Part shown: in pieces, positions 26,408 to 34,622 of the stretch
How positions within the stretch are numbered: the first letter of the stretch is position 1
Layout of the letters: each line of letters opens with the position of its first letter
Origin: Thermoplasmata archaeon
Lineage (GTDB): Archaea; Thermoplasmatota; Thermoplasmata; Lutacidiplasmatales; UBA184
Length of the DNA: 64,000 nt
Reading direction: 5' to 3'
Assembly (NCBI GenBank): GCA_022750435.1
Contig: JAKIVS010000005.1
Coordinates: forward strand, 46,551-110,550
Notes under the pieces: model-generated
What the model was told of the DNA's origin: nothing
The model's input: only the letters and a program-made list of their open reading frames with translations
Databases searched by the model: none
Made by a program: the position numbers and the translations under genes

Positions 26408-28200
26408 GGGGCCTCCTCCGGGGGCGCGGGACCAGGGGACGAGGCGGGAACCGCGGCACCACCGCCCGAAGGCGAGACCCACCGGACGACCTCGCGTCCA
26501 TCGTCGGCCTCCTCGACCCGAACGCGGCCGGCGCATTGCCAGGCGGTGAGCGCGGCGGCGACCGCGGCGGAGGAGAGTTGCCGCTCCTCGGCGAGGAGCT
26601 CGAGCGTGGCCCGGTCCATTCCATCGTCGGCCTCGGCCAGGAGCTCGCGCACGACCGCGCGGTCGGCTTGGCCCGGGGGGGTCGGGCTCGGGCGGCGCAG
26701 GGGCCATCGCCACCACCGGCGCACGACGAATCCACCGACGAGGGCGAGGGCAACGCCGGCGACGGCTCCGGCCACGGCGGCCGGCCCCGACCCGTCCGCT
26801 CCCGGGACCGAGACGACCGTACCGGGGGAGGGCGGAGCGACGTAGAGGGTTACTGTGACGTTGGCCGTGCGGCCCGTGCCGTCGGTTACGCTCCCGCGGA
26901 GGGTCAGGTAGCCGGAGGCGGCGGGGGTCGCCACCCATCGGACCGGGCCGGCGACGGAGACGTTCCCGCTGGTCTCCTCATCGTCCGAGAGCGCGAACCG
27001 GTAGGCGTACGGGGGGAGTCCACCACCGATCGAGGCGACGATGTCGACCGGCTGGCCCGCCGCCACCATCGGCGAGCCGAGGGACACGGTAACGTTCAGT
27101 CCCCCCGCGACGGTGACCGTGACGTTCGTCGCGTCGACCGCGCCGGCGGCGTCGACGACCTGGATCGGAAGCGAGAAGTTGCCCCCGTGGTCGAACGTCA
27201 CCGAGAACGCGACGATCCCGTCGGCGCCCAAGGTTCCACCGGAGGTCGACTGGTCGGACACGCCGGCGACCGCCGGGACCGACCACGTGAACGGAGGCGT
27301 TCCGTCGGCGACGCCGACGGAGACGGGAGTCGGATAGCCGACTTCCGCGAACGGTACGCTCGTCGGGGTCAGGGAGGGGGGAGCGGTGGCGCGTCCCACC
27401 GGGGCGGTGCCCGAGGAGCTCCGGTTCCACGCGTCGACGACCGAGCCCGTCACCCAGACCGGTCCGGCCGAGTCGGGCACGACGGCGCCCGTGTACACTC
27501 CATCCACCGGGACAGTCGCGGAGCCGTTCGACGGACCGTTGACGCTCGACCAATGGACGGAGAACGGACCGACTCCGCCGCTGACGTTCACGGTGAACAG
27601 CAACGGGAGGCCAACGTCCCCAAGGACGCCGGGTCCGGAGAGTTCCAAGAACGGCCCCGGGACGACGTGAATCGTGGCGGTGGTCGTGGCCACGACGTTG
27701 GCCCGGTCACGGACCTCGAACAAGACGAGGAGAGAACCGGCGACGCTCGGCGTCGTCCATTGGATCGACCAGCCACTTTCCAGTGTCCCAATCCCGACGC
27801 TCCACTCGGGCGTGTAGGGAGGGTCTCCACCGAGCGCTGTTCCGGTCAGCGTCACATCCACCCCCGAGTCCACGGTCGAGGGGGCGCGGACGATGGAGAC
27901 CGTCAGCCCGCCCGGCGCCCGCCCGGTGGGATTCACGGTGCGCTCGACGAGCCCGTTCCCGGGACGGGATGGAGGAGGGGGGGACGTCGACAGAGGCGGT
28001 CGCACAACCGAGCGATGAGTCACTGGATCCGCGTGGTCCGCGTGGGTGAATACGGCCGAGCTCTGTGGAATGTCTGCGGCCGGAACCGGCCCGAACGCCG
28101 GGGCGGCGGCCGGGAGCGCGAGGAGCAGCAGCAGGGCAACGATCGGGCCGGCCAGAGAGACATCGACGGTTTGGCACGAGGGCGTACGCACAGCAACCAC
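26404..28200 (-). CDS. Secreted Ig-like-repeat surface protein with cytoplasmic winged-helix domain
   Basis: The 598-residue protein starts at GTG 28200, with a signal peptide at residues 15-36. Residues 85-460 consist of about four Ig-like or PKD-like beta domains (repeats such as GGVGPFSVHWSS, DGTPPFTWSV and GGLPPYAYRF), rich in N-glycosylation sequons. One transmembrane helix (474-494) is followed by a basic linker and a winged-helix-like segment (about 510-576). It heads the secretion-like operon. It could be an adhesin or mating-contact protein that also touches DNA or a partner inside the cell. Confidence 0.72.
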   Translation of the reverse strand: MVAVRTPSCQTVDVSLAGPIVALLLLLALPAAAPAFGPVPAADIPQSSAVFTHADHADPVTHRSVVRPPLSTSPPPPSRPGNGLVERTVNPTGRAPGGLTVSIVRAPSTVDSGVDVTLTGTALGGDPPYTPEWSVGIGTLESGWSIQWTTPSVAGSLLVLFEVRDRANVVATTTATIHVVPGPFLELSGPGVLGDVGLPLLFTVNVSGGVGPFSVHWSSVNGPSNGSATVPVDGVYTGAVVPDSAGPVWVTGSVVDAWNRSSSGTAPVGRATAPPSLTPTSVPFAEVGYPTPVSVGVADGTPPFTWSVPAVAGVSDQSTSGGTLGADGIVAFSVTFDHGGNFSLPIQVVDAAGAVDATNVTVTVAGGLNVTVSLGSPMVAAGQPVDIVASIGGGLPPYAYRFALSDDEETSGNVSVAGPVRWVATPAASGYLTLRGSVTDGTGRTANVTVTLYVAPPSPGTVVSVPGADGSGPAAVAGAVAGVALALVGGFVVRRWWRWPLRRPSPTPPGQADRAVVRELLAEADDGMDRATLELLAEERQLSSAAVAAALTAWQCAGRVRVEEADDGREVVRWVSPSGGGAAVPASSPGPAPPEEAP

Positions 28201-28222
28201 CGGGCTGCGGAGGGGAGAGCCG

Positions 28223-28231
28223 AGTATTTTC
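28223..28231 (-). promoter_or_regulatory. TATA box of the secretion-like operon
   Basis: The minus strand reads GAAAATACT, centred 27 nt upstream of GTG 28200. This supports a leaderless operon transcript starting at the surface-protein gene rather than read-through from flpA. Confidence 0.45.
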
Positions 28232-28263
28232 GGAGGAATCCCCGGCCGAACGGTGAACGGTGC

Positions 28264-28914
28264 TCAGGCATCCAACGGAATCGCCAGATGCTCGCGCGAG
28301 AACGGTCCGAGGTCGACCCCTTCCCCGACGCGGTGGCCCGCTTCGGCGAGGTCCCGACGGGCGTCCCGGGCGACCTGTCCGGGCGGCAGCCGCTGCGTGA
28401 CGGAGCGGATCTTCAGCATCAAGAGACCCCGCCGGGCGCGGCAGGCGTCGGCGTTCTCCCGGTAGATTCGAGTCTGGTCGCGCTGCGCGACGTCCTGATA
28501 GAGAAGGTCGACCGGGCCGACGTCGGCGGCGTACCGCTCCGGCAGCTGGGCGTCGGCGAGGATCGGGACGATGTTCGTGCGTCGCCGCGCGAGGGCGAGC
28601 AGCGGGGCGAACGCGGGCGGGCTCTTCTCGACGGCGAACACGGTGGCGTCCGGGAGCGCGTCCGCGAGGTGGCTCACCGTGGTCCCGTGCGCCGCGCCGA
28701 GGTAGAGGAGCGTACGAACGCCGTCCAGCAGAGGGGGCGGGCGGGTGTTCGTCAGGTAGGCGGCGAGCTTGGAGCGCCACGGGTCCCAGCGGCGGAATTC
28801 CGCACCAGACTCCGAGCGGAGGTCCTCTCCGTAGACGGTCTCGCCCGGCAACGGGTTGCGGGTGTACAGGTCGCGTCCGATCCGGAACACCCCGGGCCAG
28901 TCGGTGGGCTCCAC
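28264..28914 (-). CDS. flpA: Fibrillarin-like rRNA/tRNA 2'-O-methyltransferase
   Basis: The 216-residue protein is archaeal fibrillarin, the catalytic subunit of box C/D RNPs with Nop5 and L7Ae. It has the family start (NPLPGETVYGED), the EFRRWDPWRSKLAA segment and the SAM-binding motif LLYLGAAHGTTVSHLAD, then DLLYQDVAQRDQ. The usual LGAASGTT has His in place of Ser. The start is GTG 28914, 9 bp after the ridA stop. Nop5, often adjacent, is not in this window. Confidence 0.93.
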   Translation of the reverse strand: MEPTDWPGVFRIGRDLYTRNPLPGETVYGEDLRSESGAEFRRWDPWRSKLAAYLTNTRPPPLLDGVRTLLYLGAAHGTTVSHLADALPDATVFAVEKSPPAFAPLLALARRRTNIVPILADAQLPERYAADVGPVDLLYQDVAQRDQTRIYRENADACRARRGLLMLKIRSVTQRLPPGQVARDARRDLAEAGHRVGEGVDLGPFSREHLAIPLDA

Positions 28915-28923
28915 GCGGAATCC

Positions 28924-29388
28924 CTACCGGAGAGCGGCGAGGAGTTCGACCTCGACCGGGGCGCCGAGGGGGAGCGAGGCGACGCCCATCGAAACCCGCG
29001 CGGGCCGTCCGTCCTCGCCGAAGACCCGGATGAGGAGTTCGGTGGCGCCGTTGCCGACGTCGGCGTGCTTCGTGAAGTCGGTCGCGGAGGCGACGAACAC
29101 TGCGACGCGGACGATCCGCCGGACCCGGTCGAGCGAGCCGAGCTCGGCCGTGAGCGCGCTCAGCGCTTGGAGGGCCGCGCGCTCCGCCGCCTCCTTCGCC
29201 TGGGGAAGGTCGACGTTCTTGCCCACGATCCCCGGATGCAGGATCTTCCCCTCGATGGAGGGGATCTGTCCCGAGACGTAGGCGTGGCCGCCCTCCACCA
29301 CGACCGAACGGTAGGTGCCGGCGGGGGTCGGAGGGGGAGGGAGCGTCAGTCCCAGTTCCTTCAGCCGCTCCGTCGGAGTGGGGGCCAT
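28924..29388 (-). CDS. RidA-family protein
   Basis: The 154-residue protein is a YjgF/YER057c/UK114 (RidA) member. It has GGHAYVSGQIPSIEGKI near residue 35, ALQALSALTAELGSLD, and a conserved Arg in the RVRRIVRVAVFVAS strand. RidA enzymes form trimers and hydrolyse reactive enamine/imine intermediates; some relatives are detoxification proteins of the longer YjgF-like type, as here. The ATG at 29388 is chosen over a longer frame because a TATA-like box lies 26 nt upstream. It is probably cotranscribed with flpA. Confidence 0.88.
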   Translation of the reverse strand: MAPTPTERLKELGLTLPPPPTPAGTYRSVVVEGGHAYVSGQIPSIEGKILHPGIVGKNVDLPQAKEAAERAALQALSALTAELGSLDRVRRIVRVAVFVASATDFTKHADVGNGATELLIRVFGEDGRPARVSMGVASLPLGAPVEVELLAALR

Positions 29389-29410
29389 CGGCTCAGGGAC
29401 CCGGGTCCGC

Positions 29411-29418
29411 TTGAAAAG
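29411..29418 (-). promoter_or_regulatory. TATA box of the ridA-flpA unit
   Basis: The minus strand reads CTTTTCAA, centred 26 nt before the ridA start, deciding that start. Confidence 0.4.
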
Positions 29419-29459
29419 CGTAGTGCCGGCGGACCGGCCGGGGGCTCGGCGGGCCAAAC

Positions 29460-29466
29460 GGTATAG
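29460..29466 (+). promoter_or_regulatory. TATA box of the zinc-ribbon protein gene
   Basis: GGTATAG is centred 26 nt upstream of ATG 29489, matching a leaderless start. Confidence 0.45.
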
Positions 29467-29488
29467 TCGAACGGACCTACCACGGCCG

Positions 29489-29971
29489 ATGTCCGGCCTC
29501 CTTCGCCGGTTCCGCCGCGGCAAGCCGAAGGAGGAGGAAGAAGCCGACACCCCCGACACGCCGGAAGAAGTGCGCGAGAGCGACGCGGACATCTACCCGC
29601 ACCGCGCGCCCGAGCGCCCGAAGCGTCGCGATGACCGCCCGTCGGAGGACGAACCGCCGGCCGTGGAGGAGGAAGGGGGAGACGTGGTCGCGCCTCCGGC
29701 CGAGCTGCCGGAAGAGATCGGACCGGCCCCGGAAACCCACGAACCCCGCGTGGGACCCGCACCCCTCGCACCTCCGGTTTCCGAGACCGCTCCGCTCGCC
29801 GAGACCCGACCCGACGTCCCCTCACCCGCCCCGCCTCGGCTTCCGGAGGCCGCCGATGGGGGAAGTCGGTCCGCGCACCGGCCGCTGACGGCGCCGGGGC
29901 ACTGCTTCCTGTGCGGCGCCGAACTCTCGGGCGCGTTCTGCCCGGTCTGCCGAATGACCTGGAACGAGTGA
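29489..29971 (+). CDS. Acidic low-complexity protein with C-terminal zinc ribbon
   Basis: The 160-residue protein starts with a basic segment (GLLRRFRRGKPK), then about 110 residues rich in Glu, Pro, Asp and Ala that are probably disordered, and ends with a compact zinc ribbon HCFLCGAELSGAFCPVC. The double CxxC would bind one zinc. No family is recognised; the layout suggests a scaffold or adaptor. The ATG is supported by a TATA box 26 nt upstream. Confidence 0.7.
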   Translation: MSGLLRRFRRGKPKEEEEADTPDTPEEVRESDADIYPHRAPERPKRRDDRPSEDEPPAVEEEGGDVVAPPAELPEEIGPAPETHEPRVGPAPLAPPVSETAPLAETRPDVPSPAPPRLPEAADGGSRSAHRPLTAPGHCFLCGAELSGAFCPVCRMTWNE

Positions 29972-30135
29972 GCGGGTCGTCGAGCCAACCGACTCGGGGC
30001 GAATCTCTCCCGGGTGAAGCGCGAATCCATCGGTCAACCTCCCTTGTCCGGGGTTGACGGCCGACGGTTCCGGACCCCGGAGGCTCGGTGCACCTTCGGT
30101 TCCCTTCAAGTCCCGACGTTCGTTATCCCGAGGGC

Positions 30136-30870
30136 ATGGGGGTTGTGGCCCGGACGTTGCCCCCCCGGCGCTCCTCCGTCGCCGCGGTCCTGCTCCTGGT
30201 CGCGGGTCTGCTCGTACTCCCCTCGCTGACCTTCGGTTGGTACACCATTTCGGCCGGGCCCTCCAACGACCCCACCGCTCAGATCTCGGAAACGCTCCAA
30301 CCGCAGGGGGTGGTCACGGCCTGTAGCGCCGGAACCGCCTGCACACCCTCGACCCGCGCGTTTTCGGAAGCCTCTCTCCCCGCGACCGGCACCCTCTACT
30401 CGACCGTGACCTGGATCGAACTTGCCGCGGGAACGCTCGCCTTCGTTGCGGCCGGCCTCCTCCTCGGAGTGAGCCGCGCTCCGCCGAGCCGGCTCCTCCA
30501 GGGGGTTCTGATCGGGCTCGTGATCCTCGCCGCGGCCGGACCCGCGCTCCTCGCCGTCGATCAGCCGAGTGCCATTTGCGCGGTCTCCAGCCACGATGGA
30601 ACCCCTCTCGGTGGTTCCGGCGCGACGCTCTTCCCATCCGGAACTCCCGGCTGCGCGTGGCAATTCTCCATCGGAGGCGGGGCCTGGTACGCTCCGGGAG
30701 GAGTCATGGGGCCCCAGGCTTCGTTCCTCGGTCACGCCACCGAGCCAGGGGGCCAGGTCTCCTGGGGACCCGGCATCGGTTGGGGGCTTGCGCTGGCGGG
30801 CGCGCTCATCGGTGCGCTCGGCAGCCTCGTCGGGTTCCCCGGGAAAACGGCGCCCAACCTCCGTCCCTAA
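30136..30870 (+). CDS. Four-helix membrane protein with large extracellular loops
   Basis: The 244-residue protein has hydrophobic helices at about 12-34, 93-115, 122-142 and 217-238. Between them lie Ser/Thr/Gly-rich, probably external loops containing two cysteine pairs (VTACSAGTAC and CAV ... PGCAW), which could form disulphides. I do not recognise the family. ATG 30136 is preferred over 30088 because the first membrane helix begins soon after it. Confidence 0.65.
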   Translation: MGVVARTLPPRRSSVAAVLLLVAGLLVLPSLTFGWYTISAGPSNDPTAQISETLQPQGVVTACSAGTACTPSTRAFSEASLPATGTLYSTVTWIELAAGTLAFVAAGLLLGVSRAPPSRLLQGVLIGLVILAAAGPALLAVDQPSAICAVSSHDGTPLGGSGATLFPSGTPGCAWQFSIGGGAWYAPGGVMGPQASFLGHATEPGGQVSWGPGIGWGLALAGALIGALGSLVGFPGKTAPNLRP

Positions 30871-30957
30871 CCTGCCCGCCGACGCCCCCGACCGGCGGGC
30901 TCGAGAATACCGGCCCCCTCACGTCCGGGCGGCGCGGGATTCGTTGAGGGGCATGAG

Positions 30958-30966
30958 TCATATATG
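30958..30966 (+). promoter_or_regulatory. TATA box of the first MNT/HEPN unit
   Basis: TCATATATG lies about 34 nt upstream of ATG 30996, predicting transcription start near 30988. Confidence 0.45.
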
Positions 30967-30995
30967 GGACATCACATCCGTACGTGAGACAATCG

Positions 30996-31583
30996 ATGCG
31001 GTTCCACCGTTCGCTCGATCAGCTGCTCACGGGCCCTACCCAACTTCGGGTCCTCCGCGCACTTTGCAAGAATTCCGCCCGACGTTTGACCGGACGCGAG
31101 ATGGCCCGGGAGGCGAGAGTCTCGACCGCTCAGACCGCCCGGGTGCTGAAGCACCTGCAAGATTCGGGCCTCGCGACCTCGGAAGCCGCCGGAAGGGCGT
31201 TCACCTGGCGATGGAATCCGGACCATGTCTGGGCCACCCCGATCCAGCGCCTGTTCGAGGAGGAGGCTCGGATTCCCTCCGGCCTGCTCCGGGAACTCAC
31301 CGAAATGCTCCACGGGTTGCCGGTCCAGAAGGCGACCTTGTTCGGGTCGATCCCTCGACGTCAAGAGCGAGACGATAGCGACATCGATCTGTTCATCGAA
31401 ACGCGAACCGCCGAGTCGGCCGAAATCGTGCGCGAGGAGCTCGCCCACCGACGGGCCGCCCTGTGGCGAAGGTACGGGAACCCCCTCTCGCCCATGGTCA
31501 TGACCACCTCGGAAGTCCGACAGCGTGCGGGCACCGAGCTCCTCCGGACGGTGGAACGAGAGGGAATTCTGATCCCACTCTAG
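30996..31583 (+). CDS. Winged-helix / nucleotidyltransferase (MNT) antitoxin-like protein, copy 1
   Basis: The 195-residue protein joins an N-terminal winged helix (about 8-78, LRVLRALCKNSARRLTGREM ...) to a minimal nucleotidyltransferase. The catalytic pattern is LFGSIPRR (GS 117-118) and DSDIDLF (D129, D131). In MNT/HEPN pairs the MNT protein AMPylates the HEPN toxin; the fused winged helix would add autoregulation. A HEPN-like gene follows after 8 nt. A colinear paralogue of exactly the same length is at 47964-48551. Confidence 0.85.
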   Translation: MRFHRSLDQLLTGPTQLRVLRALCKNSARRLTGREMAREARVSTAQTARVLKHLQDSGLATSEAAGRAFTWRWNPDHVWATPIQRLFEEEARIPSGLLRELTEMLHGLPVQKATLFGSIPRRQERDDSDIDLFIETRTAESAEIVREELAHRRAALWRRYGNPLSPMVMTTSEVRQRAGTELLRTVEREGILIPL

Positions 31584-31591
31584 GTGCCTCG

Positions 31592-32014
31592 ATGGCTCGC
31601 GTCCGAAACCTACCGAAGAGCCGATCGGCGGTCTACCTCGGCCGGGCTCGGCAGCACGAGCGGCAGATGGCGGTCGCCCTCGAGCATCATCGGTGGGACG
31701 CGGTCGGGCTCTGTGCCGTCCATCTCACGATTGCCTCGGTCGATGCCGTCACCTGCGCCAAGCTCGGTCAAGTTTGGAGTGGCGAGGATCACGGGGGTGT
31801 TGTGGACCTCCTCCGAGAAACCGGCGTTGCCGGCGTCGACGTAGCGTCTCGTCAGGTGGCCTCGATCCTGGAGTCGAAAACTCGGGTGGAGTACGGCGCC
31901 GAGGCAGCGTCCGCTCCTCGGGCGACCGAGATGGGCAAGCAGGCGAAACGCGTCTTCGACTGGGCGGTCTCCGCTCTCCGGTCCGAAGAAGCCGACCGAG
32001 CCCCCGGCCCGTGA
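31592..32014 (+). CDS. HEPN-domain protein, partner of MNT copy 1
   Basis: The 140-residue all-helical protein fits the HEPN fold: a first helix SAVYLGRARQHERQMAVALEH, a second helix AVGLCAVHLTIASVDAVTCAKLG, and a last pair with LESKTRVEYG. The catalytic RX4-6H motif of HEPN RNases is not present; the usual V-H-Y position reads VEY (99-101). So it may be a non-nucleolytic HEPN. The Ala/Pro-rich tail is variable. Confidence 0.75.
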   Translation: MARVRNLPKSRSAVYLGRARQHERQMAVALEHHRWDAVGLCAVHLTIASVDAVTCAKLGQVWSGEDHGGVVDLLRETGVAGVDVASRQVASILESKTRVEYGAEAASAPRATEMGKQAKRVFDWAVSALRSEEADRAPGP

Positions 32015-32088
32015 TCGTCGAGCGACATCGACCGGCGGGCCGTCCCGGCTCGACCCCCGCTTCCCGGAGAGAAACCGACCTTCGTGTC

Positions 32089-32097
32089 GTTAAGTAC
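32089..32097 (+). promoter_or_regulatory. TATA box of the DUF885 gene
   Basis: CGTTAAGTA is centred about 29 nt upstream of ATG 32123. Confidence 0.45.
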
Positions 32098-32122
32098 GAG
32101 ACGGGGCCCTCGTGCGACGGCC

Positions 32123-33766
32123 ATGACGACTCCCACGGCAGCCGGCACGCCTTCGACGGAATTCGACCGCCTGGAGCAGGAGGTCGTGGACCACTTCTTC
32201 GAGCTGCAGCCGGGCTACGCGGTCTTCCTCGGTCTCCACCAGTACGACGGGCGCGTCCCGGACCTTTCGCGCGCTGGGACCGACCGGTGGGTCGCGGGCG
32301 CCGACCGGCTGCTCGCCCGGCTCGGGGAGGTTCCCTCGGCGAACCTCTCCGCCTCCCGGGCGCTCGACCGCTCGCTGCTCGAGCTCCTGATCGAGTCCCC
32401 GCGGTTCGACATCGTCGAGAGCCGAGACCTCGAGCGGAATCCGATGTCGTACGTCGGCGGCATCTCCCTGACCTCGTACATGATTCGCGACTATGCTCCC
32501 GTGGCCGCGCGCGTTGAAGCCATCGTCCGAACCCTCGAGGCGGCCCCGAAGTACATCGAAGACGGCCGACGCCGGCTCGATGCCGTCCTCGCGAAGCCGT
32601 TCCTCACATTGTCGCTCGCCATCGGCGGCGGCTTGGCCTCCCATTTCGACGAAGCCGAAACATTCGCGCGCAAGGAGTCGGCGACCCTCGGGGACCGGGT
32701 GAAGGCCGCTCGCGCACCAGCCGAAGGGGCCGTCCGGGAGTTCCTCGAGCGGATTCGCTCCGAATGGATGCCGAAAGCCACCGACGACTTCGCCTTGGGT
32801 CCCGAGAGGTACCAGCGCCTCCTCTGGGTCCGCGAGGGGATCCGGACCCCCTTCGAGGAGATTCGGCGCGAAGGGGAGGCCGACCTCCAGCGGAACCAGG
32901 CCCGGCTCGAGGAGATCGCGGGGCGCCCGGGTCGGGCGGCCGAGCTGTTCGAGACGCTGTTCCTGGACCACCCGTCGGCCAGCGAACTGATCCCGACCGC
33001 CCAGAAGCTCGTTGACGAAACGAAGACCTTCGTTCGGGAGCACGATCTCGTGTCGATTCCGGAGCCGGCCATCTGCCGCGTCGAGGAGACCCCGTCGTAC
33101 GGCCGCGCGCTCTCGACGGCGAGCATGAACCCTCCCGGCCCGTTCGACACCGGCGGGGACGAGGGGATCTACTACGTCACGCCCGTCGATTCCACGTGGC
33201 CGGAGAAGCGCCAGGAGGAGTGGCTCCGCTCGCTCAACCGGACGATGCTGAGGAACATCACCGTCCACGAGGTGTTTCCCGGGCACTACCTCCAGTTCCT
33301 CCACTTCCGGCACGCGCCGACCTCGCTCGCGCGCAAGGTGTACCTCTCCCCCTCCTTCACCGAGGGATGGGCGCACTACGCCGAGCAGCTCGCGATCGAG
33401 GCCGGGATCGGGGGCGCGGACTGGAAGGCCGAGGTCGCCCAGCTCCACGACGCGCTGCTGCGCGACTGCCGGCTGATCGCCTCCGTGGGTCTGCACACCG
33501 GCGGCATGACGGTCGCCGAGGCGACGAAGTTGTTCGTCGAGAAGGCGCACTTCGAGCAGCTACCCGCGGAGCGGGAGGCGATCCGGGGAACGTTCAACCC
33601 CGAGTACTTCTGCTACACCCTCGGGAAATTGCGGATCCTGGAGGCGCGCCGGAAGCTCCTCGACCGGGAGTTCCACGGATCGTTGCAGGCGTTCCACGAC
33701 AAGCTGCTCTCGACCGGCGCTCCACCGGTGGGCCTGATCGAGACGCTGCTGACCGTCCGCGGCTGA
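32123..33766 (+). CDS. DUF885-family zinc metallopeptidase
   Basis: The 547-residue, mostly helical protein contains HEVFPGH (382-388), a HExxxGH-type zinc site, and the downstream EGWAHYAEQ segment that supplies the third ligand in this family. DUF885 proteins resemble M32/M3 carboxypeptidase folds; most are uncharacterised. No signal peptide is present, so it is probably cytosolic and degrades or trims peptides. ATG 32123 is supported by a TATA box 29 nt upstream. Confidence 0.88.
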   Translation: MTTPTAAGTPSTEFDRLEQEVVDHFFELQPGYAVFLGLHQYDGRVPDLSRAGTDRWVAGADRLLARLGEVPSANLSASRALDRSLLELLIESPRFDIVESRDLERNPMSYVGGISLTSYMIRDYAPVAARVEAIVRTLEAAPKYIEDGRRRLDAVLAKPFLTLSLAIGGGLASHFDEAETFARKESATLGDRVKAARAPAEGAVREFLERIRSEWMPKATDDFALGPERYQRLLWVREGIRTPFEEIRREGEADLQRNQARLEEIAGRPGRAAELFETLFLDHPSASELIPTAQKLVDETKTFVREHDLVSIPEPAICRVEETPSYGRALSTASMNPPGPFDTGGDEGIYYVTPVDSTWPEKRQEEWLRSLNRTMLRNITVHEVFPGHYLQFLHFRHAPTSLARKVYLSPSFTEGWAHYAEQLAIEAGIGGADWKAEVAQLHDALLRDCRLIASVGLHTGGMTVAEATKLFVEKAHFEQLPAEREAIRGTFNPEYFCYTLGKLRILEARRKLLDREFHGSLQAFHDKLLSTGAPPVGLIETLLTVRG

Positions 33767-33776
33767 CGGCGCGCGG

Positions 33777-34475
33777 CTACCCGAGGATTTCGTTCAGGAT
33801 GGTCGGGGGAAGCTCTCGCAGTTCGTCGGGGCCCGGGAGGACCGACTTGAATTCCCGACCGTTGCCGTTCTTGGACGCCCAGTTGGCGGAGGCGACCTTG
33901 GCGACGCCGACCGAGACCTGGACGGTGCCGGGGACTTCGGTCTCAGCCTCCGTGTGGACCACCGACGAGAAGGCGACGTAGGCGACCTCGCTGTCGAACG
34001 CGCCGTACGCGGGGCCGAACCACATGACGCCGAAGAATCCGGCCCCCATGGGGATCATGCTGGCGAGGGCGAGGTCGGACGGGAGGAAACGGACGATTCC
34101 CGCCAGGCCGACGATCATCACGGCCGCGGAGAGAAGCGTGAGGCGCAGGGCCATCGTCCGGCGGGGGACGTCGATTCGAAGCCTCTGCTCGCCGACCACG
34201 ATTCCTTGCACCGAGATCCCAGACGGATGCAGTCCAAATTGAAGCGGGACCTCCGCCGGGGTGTCGAGGACGACGGGGTACCCCCGTCGGGCGAGGACCT
34301 CGACGGCCCGGGACCGGACCTCCGATAGGCTTCGATCGCCGACGGTCTCGTTCGCGGTGAACGGAAACTTGCGCTTGGGAAGCGTGCCGTCGGTCCACTT
34401 GTACGCCTTGCGGTCGGCCGACGGGTCGGCCACGGTGGACGAGGCGAGCGGAGTCGACGAGTCGTCCCGGGTCAC
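33777..34475 (-). CDS. Two-helix membrane protein, divergent from the phosphate operon
   Basis: The 232-residue protein has a soluble N-terminal half of about 105 residues, a two-helix membrane hairpin (near 110-155, LLSAAVMIVGLAGIVRFLP and FFGVMWFGPAYG), and a C-terminal soluble part. No family is recognised. The start is GTG 34475, 28 nt downstream of a TATA-like box. It is divergent from the AbrB-PhoU gene and ends 10 bp from the convergent DUF885 gene. Confidence 0.65.
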   Translation of the reverse strand: MTRDDSSTPLASSTVADPSADRKAYKWTDGTLPKRKFPFTANETVGDRSLSEVRSRAVEVLARRGYPVVLDTPAEVPLQFGLHPSGISVQGIVVGEQRLRIDVPRRTMALRLTLLSAAVMIVGLAGIVRFLPSDLALASMIPMGAGFFGVMWFGPAYGAFDSEVAYVAFSSVVHTEAETEVPGTVQVSVGVAKVASANWASKNGNGREFKSVLPGPDELRELPPTILNEILG

Positions 34476-34498
34476 GGTATCCGGGCATCGAAGTCCCG

Positions 34499-34507
34499 GG
34501 ATAAGAT
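34499..34507 (-). promoter_or_regulatory. TATA box of the two-helix membrane protein gene
   Basis: The minus strand reads ATCTTATCC, centred 28 nt upstream of GTG 34475, which supports that non-ATG start. Confidence 0.4.
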
Positions 34508-34545
34508 GGGGTCCCGGCGGCCTTTGCGACGCCGTCTCATATGAC

Positions 34546-34559
34546 GGACTCTAGAGTCC
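34546..34559. promoter_or_regulatory. Palindrome in the control region of the phosphate operon
   Basis: GGACTCT-AGAGTCC is a perfect 14-bp inverted repeat in the divergent intergenic region, 27 bp before the shared TATA element of the AbrB-PhoU gene. It is a candidate operator, perhaps for an AbrB-PhoU protein. A second partial palindrome around TCATATGA lies next to it (34532-34546). Confidence 0.45.
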
Positions 34560-34585
34560 TATGGATACAACTATAGTCTAAATCA

Positions 34586-34597
34586 TAATTCTATATA
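34586..34597 (+). promoter_or_regulatory. TATA-box element of the AbrB-PhoU/pst operon
   Basis: TAATTCTATATA ends 25 nt before ATG 34623. The identical 12-mer precedes the other AbrB-PhoU gene (10979-10990, minus strand), suggesting common control. Confidence 0.6.
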
Positions 34598-34622
34598 TCC
34601 CCACGTGTGGGTCGCCCCATCG

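Noticed and set aside
18658..28200. Integrated conjugative element
   Set aside because: No integrase, relaxase, replication gene, flanking direct repeats or tRNA target site were seen, and the base composition is like the neighbours.
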